A stretch of 64,000 bases of DNA from Oegoconia quadripuncta (lineage: Eukaryota; Arthropoda; Insecta; Lepidoptera; Autostichidae), in the NCBI GenBank assembly GCA_949316235.1, contig OX438743.1, forward strand, positions 37,045,242 to 37,109,241, read 5' to 3'. Shown one piece after another: positions 45,151 through 56,300 of the stretch. Position numbers and translations under genes: made by a program. The notes below the pieces were generated by a model. The model was not told where the DNA came from, made no database searches, and saw only the letters and a program-made list of their open reading frames with translations. Position 1 is the first letter of the stretch, and each line of letters starts with the position of its first letter.

Positions 45151-45228
45151 ATTTAAATGATTTATCGATAATTTTGTATAAATTTTCAAACTACGCCCGC
45201 TGGTCACTTCTCTCCGGGACACATTGTA

Positions 45229-45726
45229 TATATATTCCAGAATTTTGTCAGCACTTGGTAAGTATATTATGGAATTGAGTTGTTTGTGCAAATAATACTC
45301 AAAAAATTTGCAAAAACAGAACCCTTATTACTTTGTCATGCCTACCTATCTGTATGTCACAGCATCACAACTGTTTAAGTTCAATCATCATAGAAAGACT
45401 ACTATGCTGGGTCTGCATTCTCAAATGGTTCGACAATGGATATGGTATTGGAAAATTTTCATGAACAGAAATGCATTTAATTATTTTTCCAAGTAGTCGT
45501 ACATGTAGAAAAGTGTAAAATAAACAAAACTATTATAGAAAAATCATAAATGTTTATTTTTGTTCCACATAAAATCTTACTTATACATTCAGTTATGTCC
45601 ACCTTTCCTAAAATTACAAAATTAGCTAATGAAATATCATGTAACATAAATTGTGTTACCTGTTTGACCAATAAGCAACTTCAGTCTGAAATAATACAGT
45701 TGCAAACTTAAACCAAAATAATTAAT
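45229..45726. other. PPP4R2 3' UTR and spacer
   Basis: On the minus strand AATAAA (plus-strand TTTATT at 45553-45558) lies about 170 bases past the PPP4R2 stop and is its likely poly(A) signal. The rest, up to the transposon, is featureless. Confidence 0.5.
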
Positions 45727-47226
45727 TTACTTATCAACCGGAACAACAGCAGTGGAATCTGTTTCTTTGTTCTCAGTACTTAGTTCAGTGCCTTCAACCT
45801 CTGGTTCCTCCTTTTTGTTTTCTTCTATCACATCTGGTTGTTTGGTTAAAATTTCATTTACAGGCTTTTTCTCGGGTTCATGAGGTTTTGGAACCTCTGA
45901 AGGTGGTGGTGGTAATTCAGAGCTTACATCTGAAATTGTGTAATTGTCAGATTCTATTTGGGGAAGAGTTTCTTTAACCACATCACCTTGTCCAAGATCT
46001 TTAGGTGTCTCAATTTCTTTCAATTCAACTTCTAACTTTTCATTAGATTGACTTGTATCTTCCTGAATATCTATGTGTGTCTCAATATCAGTTTTGGGGG
46101 AATTGCTATTTCCATCCGTATTGTCACTTGACGACGAACTTTCCTCACTTGATGTGGAAACTTCACAAATAATCTTAGGTTCAGATTCTTCTTTCACATT
46201 GTTTGAGTCTGAGCTACTTTCATCTATGGTTACTGCCTGGATCTCATTGTTCTTCTCTTCAGGAATACATGTCTCTTTTTCAATTTCAGTTATTTCTGTG
46301 GGATTTTTAATTGTATTATTTGATTCTGCAATCAATCTCCGTTCAGTCATTTCTGCGTCATCAACCTTTATTTCTGGAATATCTAAGGGATCCTTGACTG
46401 ATTCTTCAATTTTCATTTCAATATCAACTTTTGGTTGTTCAGGTGTATCCGATGTTATTTTGCTTTTATCTGTAGTTATGGTGGTTGGTTTAGGAGTTGT
46501 TTCATCACTGGCCTTGATTTCTGTCTCATCAGTGGTAACTAATTCGGGTGGGGTCACTGATTCATACTGGGTGGTTGTTTTCTCCTGCGTGTCCATTGGA
46601 ATATCTTGTTTAGCTTGGAGGCGCGCTTCAATGTCATCTACAGATATGTGAGAATCAGATGAGCTTGGTTGTGGTTCAGCAGCTTGCCGTTGCTCAGCAT
46701 TCACTTTCCATGACAAGTCCTCCATTTCAACGTCTACATTATATTCGGAGTTATTGTCTGAACCATTAACGATTGGTTCACCATTCTCTGGCTCCACATG
46801 ACGCTGTGATCCAGGCTCTCTAGTGCTTACAACTATGATATTCTTCTCAACTGCTCTCATAAACTTGTCTACTCTGTTGTACTGCTTACGGGGATACGTA
46901 AGCAGCTCGCAGATCCTTTGTACTGTAAATGGAGCCGAGGTAAAAGTATCTAATCGTTCTATCAAACTATTTTTCATAATATCGTAGTTAAAAGGGTCCA
47001 CGTTCGGATAAGGTGGAATTTCGATGCTTGGTGTAGTCTCGTAAAAGTCTGTGATCACGTTCAGAAGCTTTTCTTTGAATAAACTTTTCACAAGGGACCA
47101 GTGGTACATGGGGTCGCCGGTACGCGCGACGTATGCCAAATAATCGTTCAGTTCCTGTGGGATTGTTTTCGGCTTACGTTTGGAGAATTCTTCTAAGAAG
47201 TGATATATTTCCTCCGCGTTTTCCAT
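45727..47226 (-). CDS. PPP4R2: Protein phosphatase 4 regulatory subunit 2
   Basis: Regulatory partner of the PP4 catalytic subunit, acting with PP4R3 in DNA-damage response, centrosome and splicing-related roles in other animals. It is a single uninterrupted frame of 499 aa starting ATG at 47226. The first 140 residues hold the conserved PPP4R2 helical domain: an N-terminal helix (ENAEEIYHFLEEFSKR), then GDPMYHWSLVKSLFKEKL, a proline stretch IPPYPNVDPF, and PFTVQRICELLTYPRKQYNR. The remainder (about 150-499) is a low-complexity acidic Ser/Thr/Glu tail without domains, typical of the family but long. Having no intron is notable beside intron-rich neighbours. It is divergent from GLRX5, 1.36 kb away. 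A long antisense ORF over 46073-46651 is a shadow of the acidic tail. Confidence 0.88.
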   Translation of the reverse strand: MENAEEIYHFLEEFSKRKPKTIPQELNDYLAYVARTGDPMYHWSLVKSLFKEKLLNVITDFYETTPSIEIPPYPNVDPFNYDIMKNSLIERLDTFTSAPFTVQRICELLTYPRKQYNRVDKFMRAVEKNIIVVSTREPGSQRHVEPENGEPIVNGSDNNSEYNVDVEMEDLSWKVNAEQRQAAEPQPSSSDSHISVDDIEARLQAKQDIPMDTQEKTTTQYESVTPPELVTTDETEIKASDETTPKPTTITTDKSKITSDTPEQPKVDIEMKIEESVKDPLDIPEIKVDDAEMTERRLIAESNNTIKNPTEITEIEKETCIPEEKNNEIQAVTIDESSSDSNNVKEESEPKIICEVSTSSEESSSSSDNTDGNSNSPKTDIETHIDIQEDTSQSNEKLEVELKEIETPKDLGQGDVVKETLPQIESDNYTISDVSSELPPPPSEVPKPHEPEKKPVNEILTKQPDVIEENKKEEPEVEGTELSTENKETDSTAVVPVDK

Positions 47227-47345
47227 TATAGTATGTCTGGGGTAGGAAAAACCTTGATGCTTAAATTACCACAATATTTCCTCAACCAACACACAGCTGC
47301 TGCTGCTGACTTAGCGTACATAATTCTTTATTTTTTTTTCCTCTC

Positions 47346-47655
47346 ATTCATCGTTTTATTCTCTCCTCTCGGAGAAGGCAAAGGGATCAAGCCCATACAG
47401 CCATGTCTTATTTATCTTATTTCTTCAGTTTAAAAGTCAATCTCAGTCAAAACAAGTAATTCGTCGTATACTTGGCGTATACAGAGTCTAGTCGCAGTCA
47501 AGTCATTCTTTAGTAAAGTGGTAGAATGCTTTACAAAAGATTTTGACGGCTTCTTGTGGGAACCCGAAAGCTCCGTTACGCACTTTAATTTACACTTCCC
47601 TTCACTTGTACACCATCACTAATTTTTGCTGCATAATATCCTGCCATTATTAAAG
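47346..47655 (+). repeat. Type-G dispersed repeat, copy 2
   Basis: Closely matches 7840-8150, including 'cgtcgtatacttggcgt' and 'gtgggaacccgaaagct'. Confidence 0.55.
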
Positions 47656-47799
47656 TCTCTATGATTATGTATTTGATTTATGGGACACCTTAATAAATCG
47701 ATCACGAGATTGAGATTTAATTTTCCTATACATTTTTTGATACTTCAACACATCAATATCGTAAATATCAACATAAATGCATCTCAATGTTTTATAAGA

Positions 47800-48092
47800 G
47801 CATAGAAAGAACAAAGGCGTTGTTGCTTGGTAGGGGAACACCACGGCGAACGTACCGGGGAGGTCGTAAAGAAAGGCCAAGTCAAGGGTATCCTAAACCG
47901 ACGAGCATGTATGAACATAAACCTTTGTCAAGATTAAGATAACCTTTGATGCTTGAGAATCGATATCAATCTCTAGATCGATTTATTAACACGGCCCTTA
48001 GATTATTAACTTCGAACAACATTATGGGAGTAAATGAGGTACCTATGTCAGGATCGTAGCAAGTGGAATTCTATGGTCTCTGCCTACCTGCC
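47800..48092 (+). mobile_element. Retrotransposon-like C-terminal fragment
   Basis: Translates in pieces as RRTYRGGRKERPSQGYPKP and, after 'cgacgagcatgtatg', as a decayed tail with 'gtcaggatcgtagcaagtgg'. The second half is shared with 36930-37042. Family assignment uncertain. Confidence 0.35.
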
Positions 48093-48110
48093 AGCCTGAA
48101 ACATAAGATT

Positions 48111-48229
48111 GTTGTCAGAAATAAGATAGCCAGTTCCCCACATAAGATAGGGTTTCTGGGTCAGTGTGCTCTCACCTTCTGCTTCATCTATTGAGGTCAA
48201 GTGCTTATCCGTTGTGCATAAAAAAAAAG
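48111..48229 (+). mobile_element. Type-D SINE 3' fragment with A-tail
   Basis: Has 'gataagatagccagt'-like body, then 'ttatccgttgtgcataaaaa'. Only the last 120 bp remain. Confidence 0.55.
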
Positions 48230-48581
48230 ATATATGTCATTCAGAAATAGAGATGTAGAGACGTCATCTTGCGATTAACATAAATAATTATAGAATGAGA
48301 TGCAATTTTTTTCCATTTGACGTTTGTTGGTTTCCTTGGTCAGAGGTTCGAACCTACATTCAAAGTCTGAATGTTATCAAAAAAAATACCACACCTGTTT
48401 GTGCCAGTACTTTTAGATTGTTCATTGTAATGTTTGTATCCGAACGTGAAATTTGTTTTATTTGACAGGACATTGACAGACAGATGATAGTGACAGCTTG
48501 GTGACAGCCAGCTAGCAGAGAGAAGTCAATTTCTAAATTCGGTAAGAATATTTTTTACAAATTAGTAATAAATTATTAGCA

Positions 48582-49540
48582 ATGAACAATTTATTAAGAA
48601 GAAACCTCGTCTCCATTTACAACAATACTTTGAAGATATCATGTCGGTCATTGGCTGATACCGGAACAAAAGAGAAAATAGATAAAATTGTGAAAAACAA
48701 AAAAGTTGTGGTCTTCATGAAAGGTGTACCTGATGCTCCAAGATGTGGATTTAGTAACGCAGTAGTACAGATAATGAGGATGCACGCTGTTACCTATGAT
48801 AGCCATGATGTATTGGCAGATGAGGACCTGAGGCAAGGTTAGTGAGAACTAGACGTAAATCTATTGATAACCTTACTAATGATTTGACGGATTATATAAA
48901 TCATCACACTAAACACATAATTTCCATTTTTTTTGCAAACTATGTTCTGACAACTTATTACCTGCCAATATTTATTTGTTTAGGCAGTATGTTAATGTTC
49001 ATGCAGATGTATGTATATTCAGTAGTGGATTGCTATAGCCTGTTGTGATATACTGGCTCATAAATTGTTTTGGAAAGAAATTCACGTCAAACTACAAGTT
49101 GGAACTATAATCACCCTCCCTTAAACTCCCGTATAAATCCCTTAAACATTTGTGATGTTTGTCAGTTGTTCTTAGTATGCATACTTCATGAATAAATCAC
49201 TTAACCATGAATTGCAATGCATGTAATGTAATCAATCATTCATGCAATGAAAGTTTTTTTAAGCATATTCACATGTTACGTTTTTATATACCATCATCAT
49301 CAAATGCTTGCTAACTAGAATTGTTTGCTGAATTTTGTAATGTTTTTATTAACAGGTATAAAGGATTACTCAAACTGGCCAACAATTCCTCAAGTTTTCA
49401 TCAACGGTGAGTTTGTTGGGGGCTGTGATATCATGCTGCAAATGCACCAGTCTGGTGAGCTTGTGGAGGAATTGAAGAAAGTTGGTATTAAAAGTGCATT
49501 ACTTACGGCTGAAGAAACAAAGAAAGAAGGTGAAAAGTAG
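48582..49540 (+). CDS. GLRX5: Mitochondrial monothiol glutaredoxin 5 (2 exons)
   Basis: Transfers [2Fe-2S] clusters from the mitochondrial scaffold machinery to acceptor proteins. Exons 48582-48837 and 49356-49540 (donor GTTAGT, acceptor AACAG) give 146 aa. The first 25 residues, with five Arg/Lys and no acids ([20 protein letters not shown]), fit a mitochondrial presequence. The CGFS active site is at residues 55-58, preceded by KGVPDAPR. Exon 2 carries WPTIPQVF (cis-proline loop) and GGCD, the glutathione-binding turn. Length and layout match GLRX5 and not the multi-domain GLRX3. The nearest AATAAA after the stop that could end the transcript is at 49854-49859. Confidence 0.93.
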
Positions 49541-49853
49541 CTTCCACTCATGAATTTTATTATTTACAGACAATAAGGAATAATGCTTTATTTATTGAAA
49601 TTTCTCAACTGTTGTGACTGACTATGTAATAGAACTATTATTTCACGATTAAATGCTTTTATTTTGCAATTTCTTTGCAGAACATCTTTTCATAGAACAT
49701 ATTCCGTTTGTCACTGATTTAGGTTCATTTAACACTTAGTCAAATGTTACATCTTTTTGTTGTTGTTTTTGAGAATATTTATGTTATATAATATCGATAA
49801 ATATTGTTTACTTATAGATTTATATTCACTAAGGTTGCTAAGTATAGGTTAAA

Positions 49854-49859
49854 AATAAA
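49854..49859 (+). promoter_or_regulatory. Candidate GLRX5 poly(A) signal
   Basis: AATAAA 314 bases after the stop, followed by T-rich sequence. A minus-strand AATAAA (TTTATT at about 49884) lies only about 30 bp away, so two converging transcripts could end here. Confidence 0.45.
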
Positions 49860-49884
49860 AATATATAAATGTGTTTAAGAGCTC

Positions 49885-50773
49885 TTTATTAAATTAGCTG
49901 TACATTCGAGTTAGTATACTTTTTGGGCACATAATTCATTCTTAGTCTACGTACCACTGTTTCCTCGTCATAATATAATTGTTTGGATTAACAACACAGT
50001 CATTAAAAGACAAAATATGGCAGATCATTTATTTTGAGTACTCGTTCCAAAATACTCTCACAAACGATATTTCATATAAAAATGATAATCAAATGGTAAA
50101 TAAATAGATGCAGGCAAGTTATGGCAATCTATGATATAAATAAATTTGTGTGACACTTCCCTGCAACATTTATAAATTTGGAAAACTTAAAACAATATTA
50201 TGTTCCTTCCTACCATCCAAGTACTATAATTACTAATGGCAGTAATTAAAAATTTAAACTTGTATATAAATAATGTTTGCTTATAAATAAAAAAATATAA
50301 CAAAAACATTCTCACAATGTGAATGAGTCTTATTTTGGTGTCACACATTAGTCAAGCCTAACATTAGCACCATTCTTTATCTTACAAAATAAATGTTTTG
50401 TGACTTCCCTGAGAATTTTATATAAAAGTTAAAAATACCTAATACTAGTGTATAAATAGGTAGTTGTAAACATAGATGATTTCTCTGATTTGAGCCAAAA
50501 GGTTACAGTACACATTAGGGAGAAGAGTTTTATTTACGGTATGAAAGTTAATGGCTTTTTTGGTTTGAACATTGCACATATTTTATATAGAACTGTTTTA
50601 AACTATAATTATTTTCACAAAAATTGTTTGTGTTACAATGACCATGCTTAGGGCGATCGTGTTGTTTTGGTCGATGTAAGAGAAATAATTTTTGTGGGTC
50701 GTTACGCCAATACCGCATTGTCTGGGCCCTTAGAGTTGAGCGCGGTGGCCAGGCGTGGTTCTTCTTAATTCTC
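49885..50773. other. Repeat-poor stretch, possible minus-strand 3' UTR
   Basis: No repeat family used elsewhere in the window appears in these 890 bp. They lie directly downstream (minus strand) of the candidate terminal exon at 50774-50845, consistent with a 3' UTR. No coding evidence on the plus strand. Confidence 0.35.
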
Positions 50774-50845
50774 CTATGATGCTTCTTCGCTACCTTCCAC
50801 GAGAGAGATGACGTCGAGATGATGACCGGTGATACGACTTGCGAC
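50774..50845 (-). CDS. Candidate terminal exon, gene unknown
   Basis: On the minus strand an acceptor (TGTTACATTATGCAG) is followed by an open 23-codon frame, VASRITGHHLDVISLVEGSE then EAS and stop (TAG at 50776-50774). Base composition is richer in G/C than its surroundings, as in the true exons here. Read in phase 0 it would fit after the alpha-actinin exon at 54481-54587 (also phase 0), replacing the last exon, or it may end another minus-strand gene. I do not recognise the peptide. Confidence 0.3.
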   Translation of the reverse strand, partial: VASRITGHHLDVISLVEGSEEAS

Positions 50846-52227
50846 CTGCATAATGTAACAAAATAATGTAATGTGTTTTGCGAAACAGATATACATAGTT
50901 GAAACGATAAATATACTCAGGCGATTATTTACTTAGTATAAGATGTTTAAAAAACTAAAAAGTTATACTAATATCGAAATTAGTCGCCGGAATATAAATG
51001 GAATATCCAAAGAAGATAACACTTATTACTTCCATACATGTACTATGGCAATTACTCTTATTATTAGTTTTTACTCCTAAAGATTGACTAGCTATTTTTT
51101 AGAATAACGCATTTTGTTTCTTACTGTAAAGAAACAAACTAACTATAACTGTTAAGGATTTCGCCCATGGCCCGTTTCGCTGATTGGCTTAGAGTATGGC
51201 CATGGAAGACTAATCATAATTCATCACATATTTTTATAGTTGTTCGGGGTTCAGAGGGACGGTTTCTGTTGTGGGGTTCATAACTTCATTTTAATTCGAT
51301 ACAAACTGATGTTTACAGGCACCCAAAGAGTATGTTTAGGGATCCGAGTCCGTTGAAGTGAAGTGAAACTCTTGGTAGTCGATATAAAACTTGGTAGTGT
51401 CTTGGTAGACAGATGTGGACAGATTTTAAGTTACTTTGAACGTACTTAGACGTATATAGGTATATACTGTAAATAAACTTTGTAAAATTGTCTTTAGTCC
51501 TTGTTAATATATATTTCTGTGTGTGTACGACATAGTGTTTAAATAAAATAGAAAAAAACTAACGAAATTTTTACTATTTTGCTTTCGCATTGTGTTCATC
51601 CCATTTTATTCATTCGATGACATCCTTTCGATATAAAATACTCACTAGCGCACACTTTACGTTTGATCTTTATAGATGGGGGAAAGTTTAAGCAATGTTC
51701 CACGTCTATAAATTGGACGGATGCCATACATATGAAAATGCCTTGATCACTTTTGATCTTGATTGAAGTTTTGTCACACAACTGACAAACATCTGATGAT
51801 GTTCGTTTGGTTGAAAGGTTCCCTCCTGAGCCATTTTGAATAATGATTATTAATGATCACCCACATTGAGGCAGTTATATAAAATGTCGGGATGAAAGTA
51901 AGCCATAGTCCATCCATAGGAAATGAATTAATAGTACCTATATGTGCGACTATCATCTTATTGTTATGAAAATGCAAAACGTTTTAGTGTGGAAACGTAC
52001 AAAAAGGTAGCATTCGTCACCCGTAATTTATAAAAAAAATCTATAACTGTCACTTTGACCTTTGACTACTACAACCTTTGAAAACTTTTTCTTCGAAATA
52101 AATATTTTTAACCATAGCTATGTGTGTGGCAATATGATACCTAACAACCACCTCTACTACCCTATTTTCGACTAACCTTTTTACAGTCTCCGAGTTATCC
52201 TGCATTTAAGTCTGGTAGATATAACTT
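50846..52227. other. Unassigned intergenic sequence
   Basis: No gene recognised on either strand; the short minus-strand ORFs at 51596-51977 have no domain signature. Confidence 0.45.
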
Positions 52228-52335
52228 AATAGCGATAAGACCGCCTGGTTGTACAATTTTTGAAGCTATTTTGAATTGAATTTTTATGAAATATTTATGA
52301 AGTGTATTCTTAATTTTTTGTGCAATAAAGTGTAC
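52228..52335 (-). repeat. Non-LTR 3'-end fragment
   Basis: 'aatagcgataagaccgcctg' and the following 'gaattgaatttttatg' match, in reverse orientation, the insertion at 35806-36057; a further relative is at about 55955-56050. Confidence 0.4.
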
Positions 52336-52400
52336 TTGATTAAGTCTTTATGTAAACTAACATTTTATGGACCTTGCTATGTAAACAAACCATATTGCAA

Positions 52401-52551
52401 TTGGTGTCGATTAGGATGTACATCAACTAAACTAAACTAAAACCAGTTTTGGAGTGGTCCCGTCGCGTCGTACTGTTCCAGGGAGAAAGAGACAATACTA
52501 CTTTAAAACTGGTTTTAGTTTAGTTGGTGTATATCCGAGAATCGATACCAT
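52401..52551. repeat. Hairpin MITE, copy 2
   Basis: Near-identical to 29092-29241, including 'aactaaactaaactaaaacc' and its complement, with the central 'gtactgttc' region. Confidence 0.75.
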
Positions 52552-52992
52552 TATCTCTGAATGATGAATTTACTAGTGATGGGCAAGACTCATACTTACT
52601 CCTTATTCAAACCATATCGAATAATTAAAATATCGAAAGTAAAATAAAAACAGTTACGAGAGAGATCTGAGATTGTCTTTTGTTTATATAGCAAGTTCCA
52701 TAGATGGACACTAAGGCCCGTAGCTTCAATACAAGTCTTGAGGCTTTATCACCCGAGATGCGTCTTAAGAAGTTGACGCTATCTCAAGCTCTGCTAATTT
52801 ATAAACCAATCTTGAGGTTTACTGAGCTGAGATCACTTCTGAAGTATACGCCTCAGCGGCGAATGAATGATAGTCTTGAGTTTCGTTTATTAATACGCGC
52901 ACCTCTCAAGTGAGTACTGCTTGAGTGTGCATGTGCTTCTCAGGTCTCAAGTTAGGTTTATTAATCAACACTTTTACTTGAGACCAGTCACA

Positions 52993-53261
52993 AGACTTGA
53001 CCTCAATCACACCTGATGTTAAGTGAAGATGAGGTCGAAGGTGGAAGCGTACTGACCCGGAAACCCCAACACACTTGGGGGACTGGCTATCTTATCTCTG
53101 ACAACCATTTAGATAAGATGGTGGTAGCTAGCCAGGCGAACATTTAAATACCCTACCACCAACCAAACCGAGTACTTAAACATGTACCCCGCTGGGGATC
53201 GAACCCGCGATCTCCGAATCGTAAACCCAATGTTGTTTACATTGAGCCACGGAGGCGGTTA
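52993..53261 (-). mobile_element. Type-D SINE with an internal deletion
   Basis: Tail 'cctcaatcacacctgatgtt', head complement 'attgagccacggaggcggtt'; the GGAACACAACA...GCAG section of the body is missing. It ends 58 bp from the alpha-actinin stop, so it limits or forms part of the 3' UTR. Confidence 0.7.
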
Positions 53262-53319
53262 AATTATTAATAGTTTATTAATACGGGCCTATGTCGCTGG
53301 TGTGGTGATGGCGAGTTAC

Positions 53320-56300
53320 CTAAAGATCTGTCTCGCCGTAGAGCGCCGTGGAGAAGGCCATGTAGTCGAGGGCTCCGGGCGGCCCGCCCGCGCGGTACGG
53401 CGGCATGCGCGCCACGCAGTACTCCGCCTGGTCCGGGGGCAGCTCGCGCCTCAGCTCCTCCGCGGTGATATACGGCTGACGGGGGGACATCAAACAGTTT
53501 GTCACTTCTAATTAAAATTGAGAAAACAGCCATCTTCCCACTGCAGGGATATAAGCCTTTTCTCTATATGTGAGGGAGTATAGGCCATAGTCCGTCAGGC
53601 TGGCCCAACGCGGGTTGGGGACTTCACATGTCTTTACATTTTTATTTCTCAGGCATGTGGGTTTCCTCACGATGATTACCTTCCCGTTAAAGAGCAGTAA
53701 ATTAAATTTAAAAACTCATTGGTACATGGCCTGCCTGGCAATCGAATCCGAAGCTCCCAAATTGGGAGACAATTTGGTATATAGGTAGAATATACCATGG
53801 ATTGAGACATATTGTTTATCCCGAAAAAGTGAGTAAAAACTAATTAAAAAAAAAGCCTTTATATTAAGCCGTTATACTTCTATCAAGGTGACAGAAGGTC
53901 AATTTACGTGGTTGACCTTATCCAAGTACGAACTACTTCTTACGGTCAAGTCATAATTTCTTTGAGGAAAATTTTCATCCTAGCTCTTTTTTTATGTCTA
54001 ACGGGTTGGTACTTGACCTCAATCACACCTGATGTTAAGTGAAGATGAGGTCGAAGGTGGAAGCATACCCCAACACATTTGGGGGACTGGCTAAATTTAT
54101 CTCTGACAACCGGAACACAACAATGCTATTAACATTGCTGCTTCGCGGGAGATTTAGATAAGACGGTGGTAGCTAGCCAGGCGGCCATTTAAAATGCCCT
54201 ACCACCAACGAAACCGAGTACTTAAACATGTACCCCGCTGGGGATCGAACCCGCGACCTCCGAATCGTAAACCCAATGTTGTTTACATTGAGCCACGGAG
54301 GCGGTTGAAAGGCTCACCATGATTTTAGGCGTAATCATCCCCACTTCTCTAAATCGGTACTCCCTCTGTCCCAAGATCGATAATATTAGGTACCTAATAG
54401 TACGTAATTTAAACTAAACGTTTATGCCTTGAACTATGATAGATTACCCGCGCGATTATAATGGATTAAACCAATGTTACCTTGTCTCCAGCTAAGATCC
54501 TAAAGCTGTCGATGACCTGTTCAGCGGTGTCCGTGTCTGTTGATTCCCTAGTCATGAAGTCCAAGAATGCGTCGAATGACACGTAGCCTGGAAAATTACA
54601 AAATAACTTTTAAAGGAAAGTTTGTTTCAATAAAGTGCACCAAAGGCTTGTTGCAATACATTAACTGGACGGAGATATCGGCGGCCAAGTCCTATCCAAA
54701 TCTACTATTCCGCGCAAACCGCGCATAGCCTCTACTAATGAAAGGAGGCCTTGTCAAGGGCGATTTTTGAAGATTTTTTGTCTATGGAGATTTCACATTG
54801 TTTTCTGTTCTTTACGCTTTGCGATAATAATCACAGATAACAATAGCCCTGTTAAATTATACCTGGCCCCAAGAGACAATTAGTTTGTCTCGTAGGGCTG
54901 ATTATAGAATCCTAAGAATACCGCAAACATAGTGACACACACACTAACATAATATACACAAAGTATCATATAAATACCATTTTGTTTTTTGTGTATAATA
55001 TATGGATGAGCAAGACTTCCTGACTCAGGTATACTTACTAGGAAGTCTCAACCTTGTTTATAATAATCTAATGTTTTGATAACGTAATAAATATTTTAGA
55101 TTTTTTGATTTAAATGTTTACCTATGATAGTTTTGTGTTTGAAACGCTTTGTACGAATATTTACCCGTGTTATTTGGATCGACGACGGCCAATATGCGCT
55201 GGAAGTCGAGCTCTCCTTGCCTGTCCTTGCCGATGCTGTAGCCCACTGATACTAGGCACGACTTGAGCTCCTCAGGCGCCAGGCGGCCTGTATCGAACGT
55301 AGAAATTTTTATGAATATCAGATTATTTTTAGATTTATATAAGCTGCAGAACGTTTGGTACTCTTTTTCTTTTTCTTATATTGAAACCCCAGCTTATTTG
55401 GGGGACTGGCTATATCTTATCTCTGACAACAAGAACACAACAATCTTAGTGACATAGCTGTTTGACGGCAGACTTAGATAAGATGGTGGTAGCTAGCCAG
55501 GCGGACATTTACTAAATGTGGCTGGAAAATGCGTTAATTAGAAGAAGTCGCTGTAGAAATGATGTAATATATCATCAGGACGATGGAATCAAAGATATAT
55601 TTCGTTTTACGACGACCGATTGGTGTAGTGGATAGTGACCCTGTCAGCGGAACCAACGGTTGCGGGTTCGAATCCCGCGAGGGGTAAATGTTTGGGTGAT
55701 GAATACGAACATTTATTTCCGAATCATGGATGTCTATATAAATATTTATGTATGTGTATCCGTTATCTAGTATCCATAGCACAAGCTTGGCTTAGTTTGG
55801 GACTAGATGATTGGTGTAGGTGTCCGAAATATTTATTTATTTATTTTCGTTCTCTACTAAAAATATTTCTCTTCGAAAAATAGACTTACGGGTAAATTGT
55901 TTTAAAATACAAACAAGATGAATAGACAAATCGAAAACGAAGGTAAAATTTTGCACAAAAATTTAACAATACACTTCATAAATATGGCTTAAAAAAATTG
56001 TATAACCAGGCGATCTTATCGCTATTAAGCGATTTCTACCATACAACCTTTGGGTAGAGAAAAAAGTAGAACGAGAAAAAATACATTCGAGAAACACTGG
56101 TTTGAGTTCCTCTGGGGTCGACAGAATTATCTATATATCTATTATGATACTGATGGAGGTGGGTCCCACTTTTAACAACGGCGATGTGGAAACGTACGAA
56201 ATTGTCATTGACGGTGAAGGCAATGAATCCCTTAGTTGACTTGGACCCATGGACCCAAGAAATGGGTGGGATACCTTGGGAAGGCCCATTTATAGGATGT

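Larger units (their letters stand above)
41457..45226 (+). mobile_element. Mariner-related transposon, 3.77 kb, internally rearranged
   Basis: Perfect 75-bp terminal inverted repeats at 41457-41531 and 45152-45226 begin CAATGTGTCCCGGAGAG and are flanked by TA (41455-41456, 45227-45228). The single long ORF 43517-44566 is a transposase. Internal order: left TIR; left arm 41528-42201; unique spacer 42202-42477; segment 42478-42830, a direct copy of 44799-45150; segment 42831-43504, an inverted copy of the left arm; transposase; right segment; right TIR. Identical TIRs and intact TA flanks suggest recent movement, and the fold-back moved with it or arose after insertion. Confidence 0.9.
47227..48581. 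other. Divergent spacer between PPP4R2 and GLRX5
   Basis: Both genes start outward from this 1355-bp gap, so both promoters must be here. Most of it is repeat: type G at 47346-47655, a retrotransposon-like end at about 47800-48092, and a type-D SINE at 48111-48229. The unique parts next to each start (47227-47345 and 48240-48581) are the probable promoters; no clear TATA box was found. Confidence 0.5.

Noticed and set aside
46073..46651. 192-residue plus-strand ORF
   Set aside because: It lies antisense within the PPP4R2 acidic tail; its Ser/Val-rich composition is just the complement of the Glu/Asp/Thr codons.
52704..52913. 69-residue ORF (MDTKARSFNTSLEALSPEMR...)
   Set aside because: No domain, no splice context, and the surrounding sequence has inverted 'cttgag'/'ctcaag' motifs suggesting a MITE. 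Not supported as a gene.
55611..55690. tRNA-like sequence with A and B boxes
   Set aside because: It is the head of a repeated SINE that continues into a shared 160-bp body; other similar heads (6831, 18058, 33620, 53180) are the same case. None is a stand-alone tRNA gene.
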